Origin: Conoideocrella luteorostrata | Lineage: Eukaryota > Ascomycota > Sordariomycetes > Hypocreales > Clavicipitaceae | NCBI GenBank assembly: GCA_032433595.1 | Contig: JASWJB010000500.1 | Span: 1-21,785 of the forward strand | Reading direction: 5' to 3' | DNA: 21,785 bases | Shown: positions 1-9,417 of the stretch, piece by piece | How the letters are laid out: each line of letters starts with the position of its first letter | Position numbering within the stretch: position 1 is the first letter of the stretch | Notes under the pieces: model-generated | Seen by the model: only the letters and a program-made list of their open reading frames with translations | Databases searched by the model: none | Told to the model about the DNA's origin: nothing | Made by a program: the position numbers and the translations under genes

Positions 1-18
1 CCCCCCCCCCCCCCCCCC
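1..18. repeat. Poly-C homopolymer at window edge
   Basis: The window opens with 18 consecutive C residues, followed by a C/T-rich and then A-rich stretch to about position 52. It lies inside what would be the first intron of the truncated minus-strand lactonase gene. Homopolymers of this kind often end short-read contigs, so this may mark an assembly boundary rather than a biological one. Confidence 0.8.
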
Positions 19-97
19 TTTCCCCTTCCAAAAAAAAAACAAAAACAAAACCAAGATGATGAGCGGAGAGCAGCACACAGCATAACAGAAGACTTAC

Positions 98-498
98 TAA
101 TGAGCAACTGCCAATCCTTTCTTCTCCTCACCATAGAGTACACCACTAACAGGTCCTCCCAGCGTGCCAACCTTGTCAAGCCATGTCAGCGACCCATCTG
201 CATTCGTCTTAAACGACGAAAGCGAGCCATTCTGAGAAGTCAAGCCCTCATCAATACAAAAAAGTGTGGACTTGGCCCTATCCAGCGTCAACCACGACGG
301 GCTCTCCGCACATCCATCAGTCGACGAAATCGCCTTGAGTAAGGGAACAGTACCCACGGCACGACCAGAAGTCGAGCGCGCGCCGTTTAGATCGAGAGTG
401 GTTACTTTTCCATTGTAGGAGGAAACGTAGAGAAAACTGGTGGCTTGTATTGCGGCGGCGGCAGCGAGTAAGAGGGAAAGGGGTGTCGCCGTGAGCAT
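98..498 (-). CDS. Lactonase-family (7-bladed beta-propeller) secreted protein, 5' exon only
   Basis: First coding exon, 133 complete codons plus two bases, of a gene that leaves the window on the left. The ATG at 498-496 begins a leader with a long Leu/Ala-rich core ending in AIQA, typical of a secretory signal peptide (residues 1-19). The following SFLYVSSYNGKVTTLDL is a first propeller strand, and the later CAESPSWLTLD and KGLAVAH segments match fungal proteins of the 6-phosphogluconolactonase-like 'lactonase' family. The apparent TAG at 99-97 is not the true end: it overlaps a GTAAGT donor (97-92), and the split codon TA|N would give the Tyr expected after AVAH in this family. An upstream in-frame extension exists but would bury the signal peptide. 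Family members are usually about 350-400 aa, so roughly two thirds is missing. Substrate unknown. Confidence 0.75.
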
Positions 499-1732
499 TG
501 TGCGTGCGCAGGTCGTAAATACCGCGGTATTCCGCACTTCCAACAAGAGGCCGGCTGGGAAGTGGTGATGCCGATGACTTTTTCTTGTGTTTTGCCTCTT
601 CCGAGCTGGAAAACGAGGGAAGCGAATAACGCAGGACACTGTCAACTAGATTATATTGTATTGTATTGTAGTGTAGTGTACTCTCGATCGGCCGCTAGCT
701 CCAGATATTTGAATGACAATTTGGTATGCGTGACGACCATATTCAATTGACATTGCCTATAATTATATATTTCCGTGGTAAGTGAGACATGCTGGCACGG
801 GATTGTGTCATCCCACCACCCATGACGAGTAAACAAAGCTCATCGCAGATGGGCTGGGACGTAGCTCAATCAACTACTCAGTACGGAGTACGGAGTACAC
901 AAATAAGGACATATTATTGAATAGGTCCCTCTCCCACGTAGGAGAGATGATGATTGGTACCGTCTGTGTCGAACGACGAATTGCCGGCTAGTTCGATGTC
1001 ACTCTACACCATACCATGTTGTATGGCCACAAAGCGCAATATCCGGGCCTATTATGGACCCAAATTTAGTGCTTCAGCTACGACTCCGTTCATTCTAAGT
1101 ACGCAAGTAACTACCGGAGTATGTAGGTTTATGCTAACAAACTAAACTACTCCCTTCCAGGAATACAATAGCTAACAAAGTCCGTGCCACACACAATCTC
1201 CCCCACGCTTTGCCTCCACTAGCTGGCTTTCTATCCCGTCGTGACGGCAAAATGTCCACTGCCGACCAACTGGCCGTGGGGCTGGCCTAGGGTTTCAGCT
1301 ATGGATGGACTGTACTTGAAATCCTCTTCTAGAAAGAATATCTACGAGCTTCTCTCCTTCCAGACCATGTCGTGGGATCGGGAAACGTAAATGATGACTG
1401 GCCTCACTTGGCAGTTCGCGTGTAAATATGCTTCATTCTACTCTGCGACGCAAAATACGCTGTTCTCGTCTGATCGCTTCTTCTGGTCCCGATTATAACT
1501 AGATGGCATCTCCCCGTGCTCCAAAAAAAGCACTCTCTCCCCCCGCTGACTTTTCTTTTGGTTGCCTGACCATGCAGAATAAAGCAACAACGCCGCGCTC
1601 CTATCCGCAATCTTTGATAATTTTATCCCACCGTCGTCCAGTTTTAGAATTCCCAGTACAAATACCGATATCTTTTGTTCCTGTTCGACTTTTCGTTCCA
1701 TCCCATCCCCTCCAACCTTTGTAGCAGTCGTT
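499..1732. other. Intergenic: lactonase promoter and CHO2 3' flank
   Basis: No supported gene in 1.23 kb. The part near 498 should hold the lactonase promoter; a short ATTGT/GTAGT tandem tract lies at about 655-680, with a TATAAT-like sequence on the minus strand at its edge. The part below 1733 should hold the CHO2 3' UTR. The reading frame from CHO2 stays open through this flank down to 1438, but correct splicing ends the protein at 1733. A double TACGGAGTA motif lies at 882-897 and a variant (TACCGGAGTA) at about 1113. Confidence 0.6.
882..897. repeat. Tandem pair of TACGGAGTA motifs
   Basis: Two overlapping exact copies of the 9-mer TACGGAGTA at 882-890 and 889-897. This makes a CGG-N4-CGG direct repeat in the lactonase/CHO2 spacer. 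It is one of 11 exact copies in the window, none in coding sequence. Confidence 0.8.
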
Positions 1733-4700
1733 TCAAACCTTGGCAATATCAAATTCTCGGGCCGCCGGCGTTGTAGTACCCTTTGAGTGCGACATACTGT
1801 ACGGAGCCTGCCAAGATGCGTTAGCATACCGTACCTATTAAATGAGCCATCGCAATAACGTACCAAAACTTCCTTTGCGTTACAAATCCTCCAAGCTAGT
1901 TTCCGAACATTTCCGTCCGCCAGGACCACAGCTGGGGCAAATTCAATGCCAAACATTTCTCGGATGGCATATACGATTCGCTTGGCGTACTTGCCATCAC
2001 GCTCCACGTGGCTCCCAAACGGCTCATCCTCGTTGCTAGGAGCGATATCAGGATCTCTGTCCAGGCAGTTTTGCACCACAGGCAAAATTGCAGACTCCGC
2101 TGCCTGAGCATACAAACCCTTGGCGTCAAAGGTAACGTCATCGTCAGCGAATTGTGCGATGCGTATCTCGAATGGTTCCGAGATGACCATCACGTTGTGC
2201 TTGCCGTTATGGTGGTATCGGAATTCGAATACGCCTTGCGTCCACCATAATTTATCGCCTTCGAAAAGGACCTCTCCCTCAACCATGTCTGGTTCAGACC
2301 CATCAATCTTGGGTAATGGGTGCTCAGACGACACAATGCTGCTGTCTGCTGTCAAGGCATCGTAGCTACCTTCGTTTGTGGGAGCCCAGCGTCCAAGAGA
2401 AGGTACCTCAGTAGTCTCCCGAGAGCGGTTATCTGTGACCATATACAGACCAATCCAATCTTTTCTACTGTGATTTGCCGGTGCTCTCCACTTGACTTTG
2501 AGGGGTGCCCCATATTGGTAAACCATGGTCTTGACCGGCTTGGGGAATCGACCGGTGAGGCTCTCCTTGCCGGTGGCACGATCATGAATTGATGACTGCT
2601 GAGACTGTGCGCCGTCAATAGAAAGCGAGTACTGTTTAGGGTCAAGCCCAGCGAGGTCAGGAGAGATCTTTGTTAGTGTGAGGCGAGCCGGCGCAATGTT
2701 GAACAGGGCAGACGTGTCTCGCACAATGGTCTTAACTCCAGAGGCAAACTTGGGTCGGGCAGTGTCGATGAAATCTTCAACAAAATTGGCAGTGTCATCC
2801 ATGACTTTGTCCACGCTTTCTTGCCAGTTCTTGATTGGAGGGGGGAGCGCACGTTTGATGAACTTGGTGAGGCCGGCCTCTCCGCGCATACCCCTACCGT
2901 ATATCTTCTGCATGTGGGGTCTTTCGATGTATGAGATGTAGAAGAGGCTCAGGAGCTGGGCTACAATGGCCATGATAAAGATGGCTCTGCTCCACGTAAT
3001 GAGAGCGCCGCCCCAAACCCCGGCCGTTCCAAATATTCTTTCAGGGTTGTTGAGGAATCGATAGATGGAAGTATACGTGAGCTTGGCCTCTTGGTCCCAG
3101 AAGAAGTCACCACAAAACCAGCCGAATTCACCAAGGGAGTCATACACACTTAATGCAGTCCACATCTGCAGCGCGATCAAGCCACCTCCGAGAACATGTT
3201 TAAGGAGCACGAGCCCATAGCCCCAGTCTGCGGGAAGGGAATACATCTTGTAGCAGGCGGCGACGAATGATGCGTTGCACATAATCATACTAATGTGATG
3301 CATACCCTTCCACTGACGCCAAGCCTCGCCCGCACTCTCGCCATATTTGAGAAAGTGGCGAGTCCACATCTTAGTTTTGGATTGTCTGTCAAGAATTATA
3401 CCAAGTCCCAAGTGGTACCAGACACGCCATAGTAGCGCGTGGGCTACGAAGAATGCCTGCCAGATTGGCGTCTTCGGTGTCGCCAAGGCAAGAATGGCTA
3501 CGTAAAACGGCACGAGAACAACGACGGAATCCGGCACTCTGAAAAGGTCCATGTTCTTGAAGCCAACCATGTTGTGAACAGGGACGGGTGGTTCTTGCGG
3601 AGGTTTAGGGATGGTAGCCGGGCGGTCGATGGAGCTGTGGTCGGACATATCGAGGCTCACGGTAGAATCACTTTGGATCCGGGAAAGGTCCCTCTTCCTT
3701 GGTGGAGGAGGGTTGTAGGTTTTTTCGATGTGAGGATTCTCCACAGTCACAAGGAATGCGAATTGAGCGGCATGAGCGACTATGGAGATGAAGAGAACCT
3801 CGTAGCTGGCGGCCATCATGGAGATACCATAGTAGCCAGCGTACCCAATCGAGTACATGGGGTGTGGTGCCATTTCAAATACGCCATCAAAGGTCAGGTC
3901 TTGATCGATAAGATAGAAGAAATCACCCCAATACCACGCAAAGTCTTTGACGACTCTGTGGGCATCCAACTTAACCCAGAGATTGAACCCAACAAGGGCG
4001 ATACCCATAGCCCAGCGGGCAATACCAACAAGAATATTTTCCCCTTGCGGGGTATGGCCACAAACGATAGCAAAGAGGCAATATGACACAAAATCACACA
4101 TCAAAATCAGGTCAACAACCCGTCTGAAGACTAACCATGTGTTGTACTCGAGGGGTGCCTTGTCGAATTCGTAGTCATCTGGTATTTTTGCTTCGAGTTC
4201 CCGCTTGAGAAGTTTGTAGACCCACGGCCGAGGGTTGATTCCTGTTGTTGGGTCTTCAAAAAGCTTCCATCGCTTGGCCCAAGTGACGAGACGACGGTGG
4301 TGGGATTGAACGTGTAGCAGCACCCCAATACCGACATTATAGCAGCCCCTCCAGAACAGAAAAGTGAGGGCAAACACCGGTCGCTTCCATCCAGGCGGCA
4401 ACGTATAAGCAGCAATGATCATACAGGCCAAAATGGCAAGCACAATTGCATCGGAAAGATTCTTGGGTTGTCGTGGGTCCAGAAGCTGCGAGACCATGTC
4501 GTTAGTCGTGGGCACGACGAAGACTGTCCATTTAGGCATCCTATTAGTGCCAATGCGCTACAGAGCCGAGGCATCCTCGACAATTATTGGACAATCACTT
4601 ACCTGTGCCATCTGGGGTACGTCCATAGGTCTTGGAGGGCGTGGCCTTGCCGTCGTCAGAGCCATAGGCAGGCACTAGGCTTTCCACCGAAGCGGCTTGT

Positions 4701-4783
4701 TGAATGGCGCCCGCTGATGATTCTTTGTTGTGCCTTTGGCGAAGCCCGGCGGCCTCTGCCTCGAGGCCGGTGCTTTGACTCAT
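1733..4783 (-). CDS. CHO2: Phosphatidylethanolamine N-methyltransferase (EC 2.1.1.17)
   Basis: Catalyses the first SAM-dependent methylation of phosphatidylethanolamine to monomethyl-PE, on the route to phosphatidylcholine, in the ER membrane. Exons are 4783-4603, 4523-1864 and 1807-1733 (2916 nt, 971 aa, the usual size for fungal CHO2). Introns of 79 and 56 bp have GTAAGT and GTACGT donors and CTAAT/CTAAC branch sites. Splicing restores the family's RTPDGT|VF junction near residue 60 and the short C-terminal exon starting APYSM. Two homologous membrane halves are visible, each with several hydrophobic segments: the first carries [15 protein letters not shown] near residue 281, the second [15 protein letters not shown] near residue 552. 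A soluble C-terminal part follows from about residue 650, ending with the conserved block [20 protein letters not shown] before residue 947. The ATG at 4783 is the first in-frame one. OPI3, the enzyme for the next two methylations, is not in the window. Confidence 0.95.
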
Positions 4784-4798
4784 GATTTTAATGGACAA

Positions 4799-4823
4799 TT
4801 AGGAGTGATTATCCATGAAGCAT
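4799..4823 (-). promoter_or_regulatory. Two overlapping micro-uORFs in the CHO2 leader
   Basis: Immediately upstream of the CHO2 ATG (4783) the minus strand has an ATG at 4823 encoding MLHG-stop (ends 4809) and another at 4816 encoding MDNHS-stop (ends 4799). They lie in different frames and overlap. The second stops 15 nt before the CHO2 start. If transcription begins upstream of 4823, scanning ribosomes must pass or reinitiate after both. The transcription start is not known, so function is inference. Confidence 0.45.
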
Positions 4824-5818
4824 GAGGAAGAGTAGCCGAGGGAGATAAAAAGTGTGGAAGGCCTAGAACCAACACGAGGGGATGAGGGTCACGGAGGGAA
4901 CCACGAGGATAAATGTGGGCTTCCCGGTCGCGTTGGCACTCGATTCGATGCTGCTAATTGCCTCCTTTGGACCTCAAGGCAGCGCCTCGGATGGACACTG
5001 GAGAAGCTGATCGCGTGCCACAGTATGGCGCAAATGCTGCACAACAGCTCGTAGCCTCCACTCTATATTGACTCGTTCGAACCGGGCTCGAGCGCGTCTA
5101 TTGTAGATGCACCAGTTAAGGAGTGTGAACGAGGGCGATATCGTCGTGATTGGTGATTCGCGTCCAGCCTGTGGTTGCGCAATGGACATGGAGGTGGCTT
5201 TAATTAGGCTTTTCCAAAGAGCAGGTGTGTCTATTATTATGAATGTATAATACTATACGAAGACCTTGCAATACGTCAAACAAGGCATGAGACCCAAGAT
5301 TGTAGGTCGAGCATGTCGTGTAACCCAGGGCAAGCAAGGAATGATGGCGGCAGGGGCGGCCGAGTTGTGTCCTGGTTGGATAAAGCATGCCATCGAAGCG
5401 CAGGCGCTTGCTTGCATGACCACCTCTCCCCCCCATGCCTCCTCTTAGTGCCGCAAATAACTGCCTCGCGTTCCCGACAGACAAATATACCTCTGTATTG
5501 TGTGTGTCGCATTGTACCACAATCCGTAGTTGTGCTGACTGCTCACTATAGAGAGAATCGCAAATCAAGTCTCTGCTCAAGACCGTTGACCAGCCATGGC
5601 CCAGATCGAGCCTCCAGCAACGGGTCTAAGTCCGCCCTGGTTGTTCTCTGTCAAGCAATTGACTAACTAGCGTAAGGCTAGCACCGGTAAACCAATTCCC
5701 ATACAGCAGGCGACTGAAGAGTCCAAGACGTCAATCCTGCACCATTAAGCGTCGCAATTGGCCGTCTAACATGGTGGAGGTCGAATGTATCCCACCTAGT
5801 GTGGAGGCAGCTGGCAGG

Positions 5819-6074
5819 CAAGCGGGGGACAGTTTAACTGAGCCATCGAGGTGGCATTAACTCCGCAAGAGATAATGCCTTAGCGACCAAAAACACAAGA
5901 GAAGAAAAAAAAAAAAAGAGAGAGAGAGTAAAAATAATATATAGCTTAGTTAGCTATTTAGGTAATCTATTTTATTAATAATAAGCTTTAATTGCATCTG
6001 TGGTGGGCGTTCGAATTGAAAGGGTCAATTGGACATTGTGGACGAAACGGCTCAGTTAAACTGTCCCCCGCATA
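5819..6074. mobile_element. MITE-like non-autonomous inverted-repeat element
   Basis: Perfect 23-bp terminal inverted repeats at 5822-5844 (begins GCGGGGGACAGTTTAACTG) and 6049-6071 enclose about 200 bp with no coding capacity. The interior has a poly-A/GA tract (about 5905-5929) and an AT-rich core (about 5930-5995). The hexamer GGCAGG flanks it on both sides (5813-5818 and 6075-6080), each 3 bp outside the perfect arms. This suggests a 256-bp element with slightly mismatched tips and a 6-bp target-site duplication. Size, arms and lack of ORF fit a MITE, but the superfamily cannot be assigned: no TA or TTAA duplication is seen, and no other copy occurs in this window. Confidence 0.65.
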
Positions 6075-6329
6075 GGCAGGGTGATTGAATACCTTCGTAC
6101 TCTGTATTTTCGCCCAAAAATTTAATTGCTCATCCTTGGCCGTCTTCCAGTGGATTCCGTGTCCAAAGGTCTCTCCTCTCCGGCTAGTAAGTTGGTGCGA
6201 GTCCACTTTCACGAGCCAAACTGGGCAAAACAATGTCGAGCGTCCGATTCAACAAAACAGGGCGACGCTAGTTGTATGATACCATGGTTGAAATTGTAGA
6301 GCACACTCTCGCTAGCCGTTTTTCACTGC

Positions 6330-6344
6330 ACGGAGTACGGAGTA
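6330..6344. repeat. Tandem TACGGAGTA motif (one exact, one near copy)
   Basis: ACGGAGTA at 6330-6337 runs into an exact TACGGAGTA at 6336-6344, again giving CGG-N4-CGG. This is the same arrangement as at 882-897. A one-mismatch copy (TACTCTGTA) lies nearby at 6098-6106, just outside the MITE-like element. Confidence 0.7.
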
Positions 6345-6427
6345 CAATGCTCTAAAAATTCACCTCAAAACCTTCGTTGGGATGATGTCAAACCCTCACT
6401 GTGCTGCATGCAAGGTGCTAACAGGAG

Positions 6428-6448
6428 TTGATCAGCGACGCTGATCAA
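6428..6448. repeat. Perfect 21-bp palindrome
   Basis: Arms TTGATCAGCG (6428-6437) and CGCTGATCAA (6439-6448) are exact reverse complements around a single A. It lies in a gene-free stretch about 650 bp downstream of the eIF3g stop and about 360 bp from the MITE-like element. It could be a dimeric DNA-binding site or a cruciform-forming sequence; no role can be assigned. Confidence 0.75.
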
Positions 6449-7096
6449 TTTGGAAGGCCATCGGGATTTGCTTTCCGTCTCGGCAAACCGGAAAACTCTA
6501 GTCAAGTATCCCACCTAGATGCAGCATGCAACATTCTTCATGAGGAACCGGTCGGGAAGGATTGCGGATGCCGAGCTGCAGCTGGAGGTGTCAACTGTCT
6601 GTGTTGTATTTTTGTCACCCTACTCCGCCACCACTACTTGGTGTCTCGACAACGGCTCCATGTACAGTAAATATTACGGGTTGTATTCACTGTTCTCTGG
6701 AAGACTTCCTGGCCGTTCTATGGTCATTGCTGCTGTGTGAAAATCGTCGATCGGTCTCTCGACTTCCGATCCTGTAGACCACAGCATGATCAGCATGTGC
6801 AATTTCTGGCAGCCCAGGGCCTGGTGCTTGTCGCTTCGGGCTCTGTCAGTAACGGCAAGGCCCCAGCTTAATGGCATCACGACAGATGGAGCAGGAGAAC
6901 ACTCCTGAGGAAAAGCCCATCATTAGATCCAAAATTTCACGGTCACGTCAGGCCATACCAACGGCTGCGCAATGGCAAAGTAATACGCTGAAATATCACG
7001 CTAAAAGTAAGCCAGAGGGAGGTAGATGGTGGTACAGTCGTCATGAAAATGCATTAAACCCAAATTCCTAGTACCCTATGACAACAGAGAAACAGA

Positions 7097-8120
7097 CTAC
7101 TGAGCTTTCTTAGCAAACTCGACCCTGAGAATAAGATGTTTGAAACCGAAACCATCCATCTTGTTACAAGCTTTGACGGCATCGCCTCTGTCTGCAAAAC
7201 TGATGAACGCGAATCCCTTGGCCATACCCGTTTCCCTGTCCTTGGCAAGAAACACTCTGGTGACACGTCCGAAACGCTCAAACATATCCCGCAATTCTGC
7301 CTCCTCTGCCATTTCTGATACCTGTTCATGAAATTAGGGAGTGATCTCATATGCGCAGTTGTAGCACACCTTTCAAAAGCGGAACTTACGTTTGTGACAC
7401 GAAGTGTAGCAAAGTCGTCTCTCTCGCCATACTTTGATCCTCCCATCCGCTCACCAGCAGCTCCTCCACGGTCTCCACGCAGAGCAGGGGGAACGTAAGA
7501 ACCCTTCTTGCCTGCAGCACCACCAGCAGCCCCAGTGTCATCGGGCATTCCACCAGCGCCTTCTGGGGTGCTGGTCTCTCCAATAGGTGCCATGGTATCT
7601 TTGTAAGGACATCTGGCCGTGAAATGTTCGCCGTTGCAAATACGACACTTGACCTTCTTGTCTTTGAGCTTGTCTTTCATCGACTGAGCGTTCGGGTCTT
7701 GGCTCTCGTCCTTGGCGTCCTTGCGCCAGTTGATGCTGGGTCGGAAAATGATGTTCTCACCCACGGATGTGGTATCGGGGGCAGGACCAGCGCCATCCTT
7801 CGCGCTGAGGCCAAACTTGGCCCAGGTCTTGCGATCGGCCACTCGGGGGTTGACGGTCTCCTTGTGTGTGACGTACCGGACGCGGCGAGTGGTCTTTACT
7901 TTCTGGCCTTGGTCGTTGAATCGATATGAGAGTATAGTCTTCGTTCCATCCTTGTTGGAAATCGTTTGGGGAGGCGGCAATTCGGTGGTCGGCTCCTCGA
8001 TTTCATCGTCGTCGGCCCAGTCATGCCTAATTTTGATGGTGGGGTCAGTAGCAGAACGCTGTCGCTTTTCAGTTGTACAATATGTACTCACTTGGTCTTG
8101 GGCGGCGCCGTAGTAGCCAT
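7097..8120 (-). CDS. TIF35: Translation initiation factor eIF3 subunit G
   Basis: A subunit of the eIF3 complex, which acts on the 40S ribosome in scanning and reinitiation. Exons are 8120-8092, 8026-7390 and 7321-7097 (891 nt, 296 aa, normal length). Introns are 65 bp (GTGAGT donor) and 68 bp (GTAAGT donor). Splicing joins MATTAPPKT to [13 protein letters not shown], the acidic N-terminus typical of eIF3g, followed by [23 protein letters not shown] zinc knuckle follows (C137, C140, H144, C149), then a low-complexity Gly/Ala linker and a C-terminal RRM (about 217-294) with RNP2 LRVTNVS and RNP1 KGFAFISF. Intron 2 interrupts the RNP2 strand exactly after Asn222. The gene is divergent from the CYSTM gene, sharing an 865-bp promoter region. 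Confidence 0.95.
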
Positions 8121-8985
8121 AGTTGCGTCTGGGTAGCGTTTTTAATACCACTCTGAGCTCTGGCTGTACTTCTGGTTAATTTGCGGCGACGCTCCTGGCC
8201 TCGGGGTCGGCAGTTGTGATCGTGGGGATTCTCGTTATATCGACGAATTTCGCTTTTCGTGCGATAAGTGTTTGCCGTGGGGCAGGAGCTAGAAACGCCA
8301 CATCAATGTGGCTTTCGCGTATAATCACGTGATATTGTCATTTTCGCGCCCCCTACCCGAGGATGAAAGACAGAAATGAGTTGAGTACGTAGTATCTTCG
8401 AATTCTGATTCCATGGTGAATTCTTCAGGAAACATTCTCTCGATGTTCAATGTGAGATGAGGTACTGTCTTTCTATGTTATCAAAATTGACTCGCTGTGG
8501 CTTTTAAAGTTTGCTACGGTATACAACAGCAATTTATACTTTAAGATTTGAGGAAAACATCATCAAAGGTAACAAAACAAGTAGTATATTTATTTAAGAA
8601 CCCATGAGATTCTACAAAGAATGAGAGCTATGGCTGTCTTGTACTGAATCCTGATTGAGATGTACAGCACCTGAACTGGATCTAAGCCAACTAGTTGAAA
8701 TCTGGCCAAGAAGGCCAAGCGTGGCGCAGCCAAAGTTGCCCGCTACCGCGTAATCTCTTACGGAGTAGAGCATGCCGCCGTCCAGTGACACACGGAGAGT
8801 TTCGACCACGTCCAATAACTCGGAGGCCAACACCTTTTGCGGCTTGATTTCAAATCTCCTAATTGAACTTGCATCCCTCAACAACCGCTCGTCGCATCAC
8901 AATTAAAGTCGCGCTCGAAGAAGTTACTCAAATACTCGTTCTCCATCAAATAACATATTCTCGATCACAAACTCCGTCTCTCGCA
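8121..8985. promoter_or_regulatory. Divergent promoter region, eIF3g / CYSTM gene
   Basis: 865 bp between two diverging starts, with no supported ORF. It contains a TCACGTGA palindrome (8325-8332), a CCCCT (STRE-like) sequence near 8350, AT-rich stretches around 8520-8600 and one TACGGAGTA at 8759-8767. An apparent extension of the CYSTM frame back to 8863 starts with TTG, not ATG, and is rejected as coding. Confidence 0.55.
8325..8332. promoter_or_regulatory. TCACGTGA E-box palindrome
   Basis: The palindrome TCACGTGA is the core site of fungal bHLH proteins of the Cbf1/Tye7 type. It lies about 205 bp upstream of the eIF3g ATG and about 650 bp upstream of the CYSTM start. It is the only TCACGTGA I see in the window. 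Binding is inferred from sequence only. Confidence 0.35.
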
Positions 8986-9417
8986 ATGAATAACAAGGGC
9001 GACGAGCCTCCTCCATACGGTGGCGCCGGCTCGCCACCACCACTGGCACCCAAGCCAGCGTATGGCGGTTCACCAGCGCCTTTCCCTGGAGACCAGCAAC
9101 GTTTCCAACCTCCTGACCAGCAGCAGCCTTACTACCAGCCTCAGCAGCAACAGAGTTATTATCAGCAAGGTCCTCCGATGGGCTACTACAACCAGCAACA
9201 GGGACCCTATCCTTCCGGCCAAGGCCCTTATCCTCCACAGGGACAGTATGGACCTCCTCAAGGACAATATGGCCCTCCCCAGGGACAATATGGCCCCCCC
9301 CAAGGACAATACGGCCCAGGTTATGTTCCTCAAGAGCGACGAGACAACAAAGGGGGTATCATGACTGGTTTGATGGCCGGTTTGGCATGCTGCTGCTGTT
9401 TGGACTGCCTCTTCTAA
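8986..9417 (+). CDS. Pro/Gln/Tyr-rich protein with C-terminal CYSTM-like cysteine segment
   Basis: Single exon, 143 aa. The first 115 residues are a disordered Pro/Gln/Gly/Tyr-rich tract including four near-identical YPPQGQY/GPPQGQY units at residues 82-109. After a charged linker (QERRDNKGG) the last 20 residues form a short hydrophobic stretch with C135-C138 and C141, ending CLF. This layout is that of CYSTM (cysteine-rich transmembrane module) proteins, short tail-anchored membrane proteins linked in fungi and plants to stress tolerance; the cysteines may be palmitoylated. The ATG at 8986 is preceded by an ATG-free leader. Biochemical role is unknown. Confidence 0.8.
   Translation: MNNKGDEPPPYGGAGSPPPLAPKPAYGGSPAPFPGDQQRFQPPDQQQPYYQPQQQQSYYQQGPPMGYYNQQQGPYPSGQGPYPPQGQYGPPQGQYGPPQGQYGPPQGQYGPGYVPQERRDNKGGIMTGLMAGLACCCCLDCLF
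9229..9312 (+). repeat. Coding 21-bp tandem repeat, 4 units
   Basis: Four 21-bp units (9229-9249, 9250-9270, 9271-9291, 9292-9312) encode YPPQGQY followed by three GPPQGQY. The units differ mainly at third codon positions, so the protein repeat is kept while the DNA has diverged slightly. Confidence 0.85.

Larger units (their letters stand above)
4784..7096. other. Intergenic: CHO2 promoter, MITE-like insertion, eIF3g 3' flank
   Basis: A 2.3 kb spacer with no supportable gene; the open frames in it (for example on plus around 5313-5666) have random-looking composition and no family resemblance. From the right it should contain the eIF3g 3' UTR and from the left the CHO2 promoter and leader; a CCAAT box on the minus strand lies at 5149-5153, about 370 bp upstream of the CHO2 ATG. 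Between them are the inverted-repeat element at 5819-6074, TACGGAGTA motifs at 6330-6344 and a 21-bp palindrome at 6428-6448. Confidence 0.65.

Noticed and set aside
1438..1732. Extension of CHO2 to 1438 by the continuous reading frame
   Set aside because: The extra C-terminal sequence is unlike the family. A GTACGT donor, TGCTAAC branch and GGCAG acceptor define an intron whose removal gives the expected short ending at 1733.
5066..5096. GTTCGAACC resembling a tRNA B box
   Set aside because: No T-stem pairing, no A box and no acceptor stem can be built on either strand.
5313..5666. 117-codon open frame on the plus strand
   Set aside because: Random-looking composition, no family resemblance and no supporting splice or start context.
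5787..6518. 13-bp direct repeat GTATCCCACCTAG at 5787-5799 and 6506-6518
   Set aside because: Several 13-bp repeats are expected by chance in a window of this length, and the flanks do not extend the match.
8863..8985. N-terminal extension of the CYSTM-like protein
   Set aside because: The extended frame starts at TTG, not ATG; the first ATG is at 8986 and begins a typical family N-terminus.
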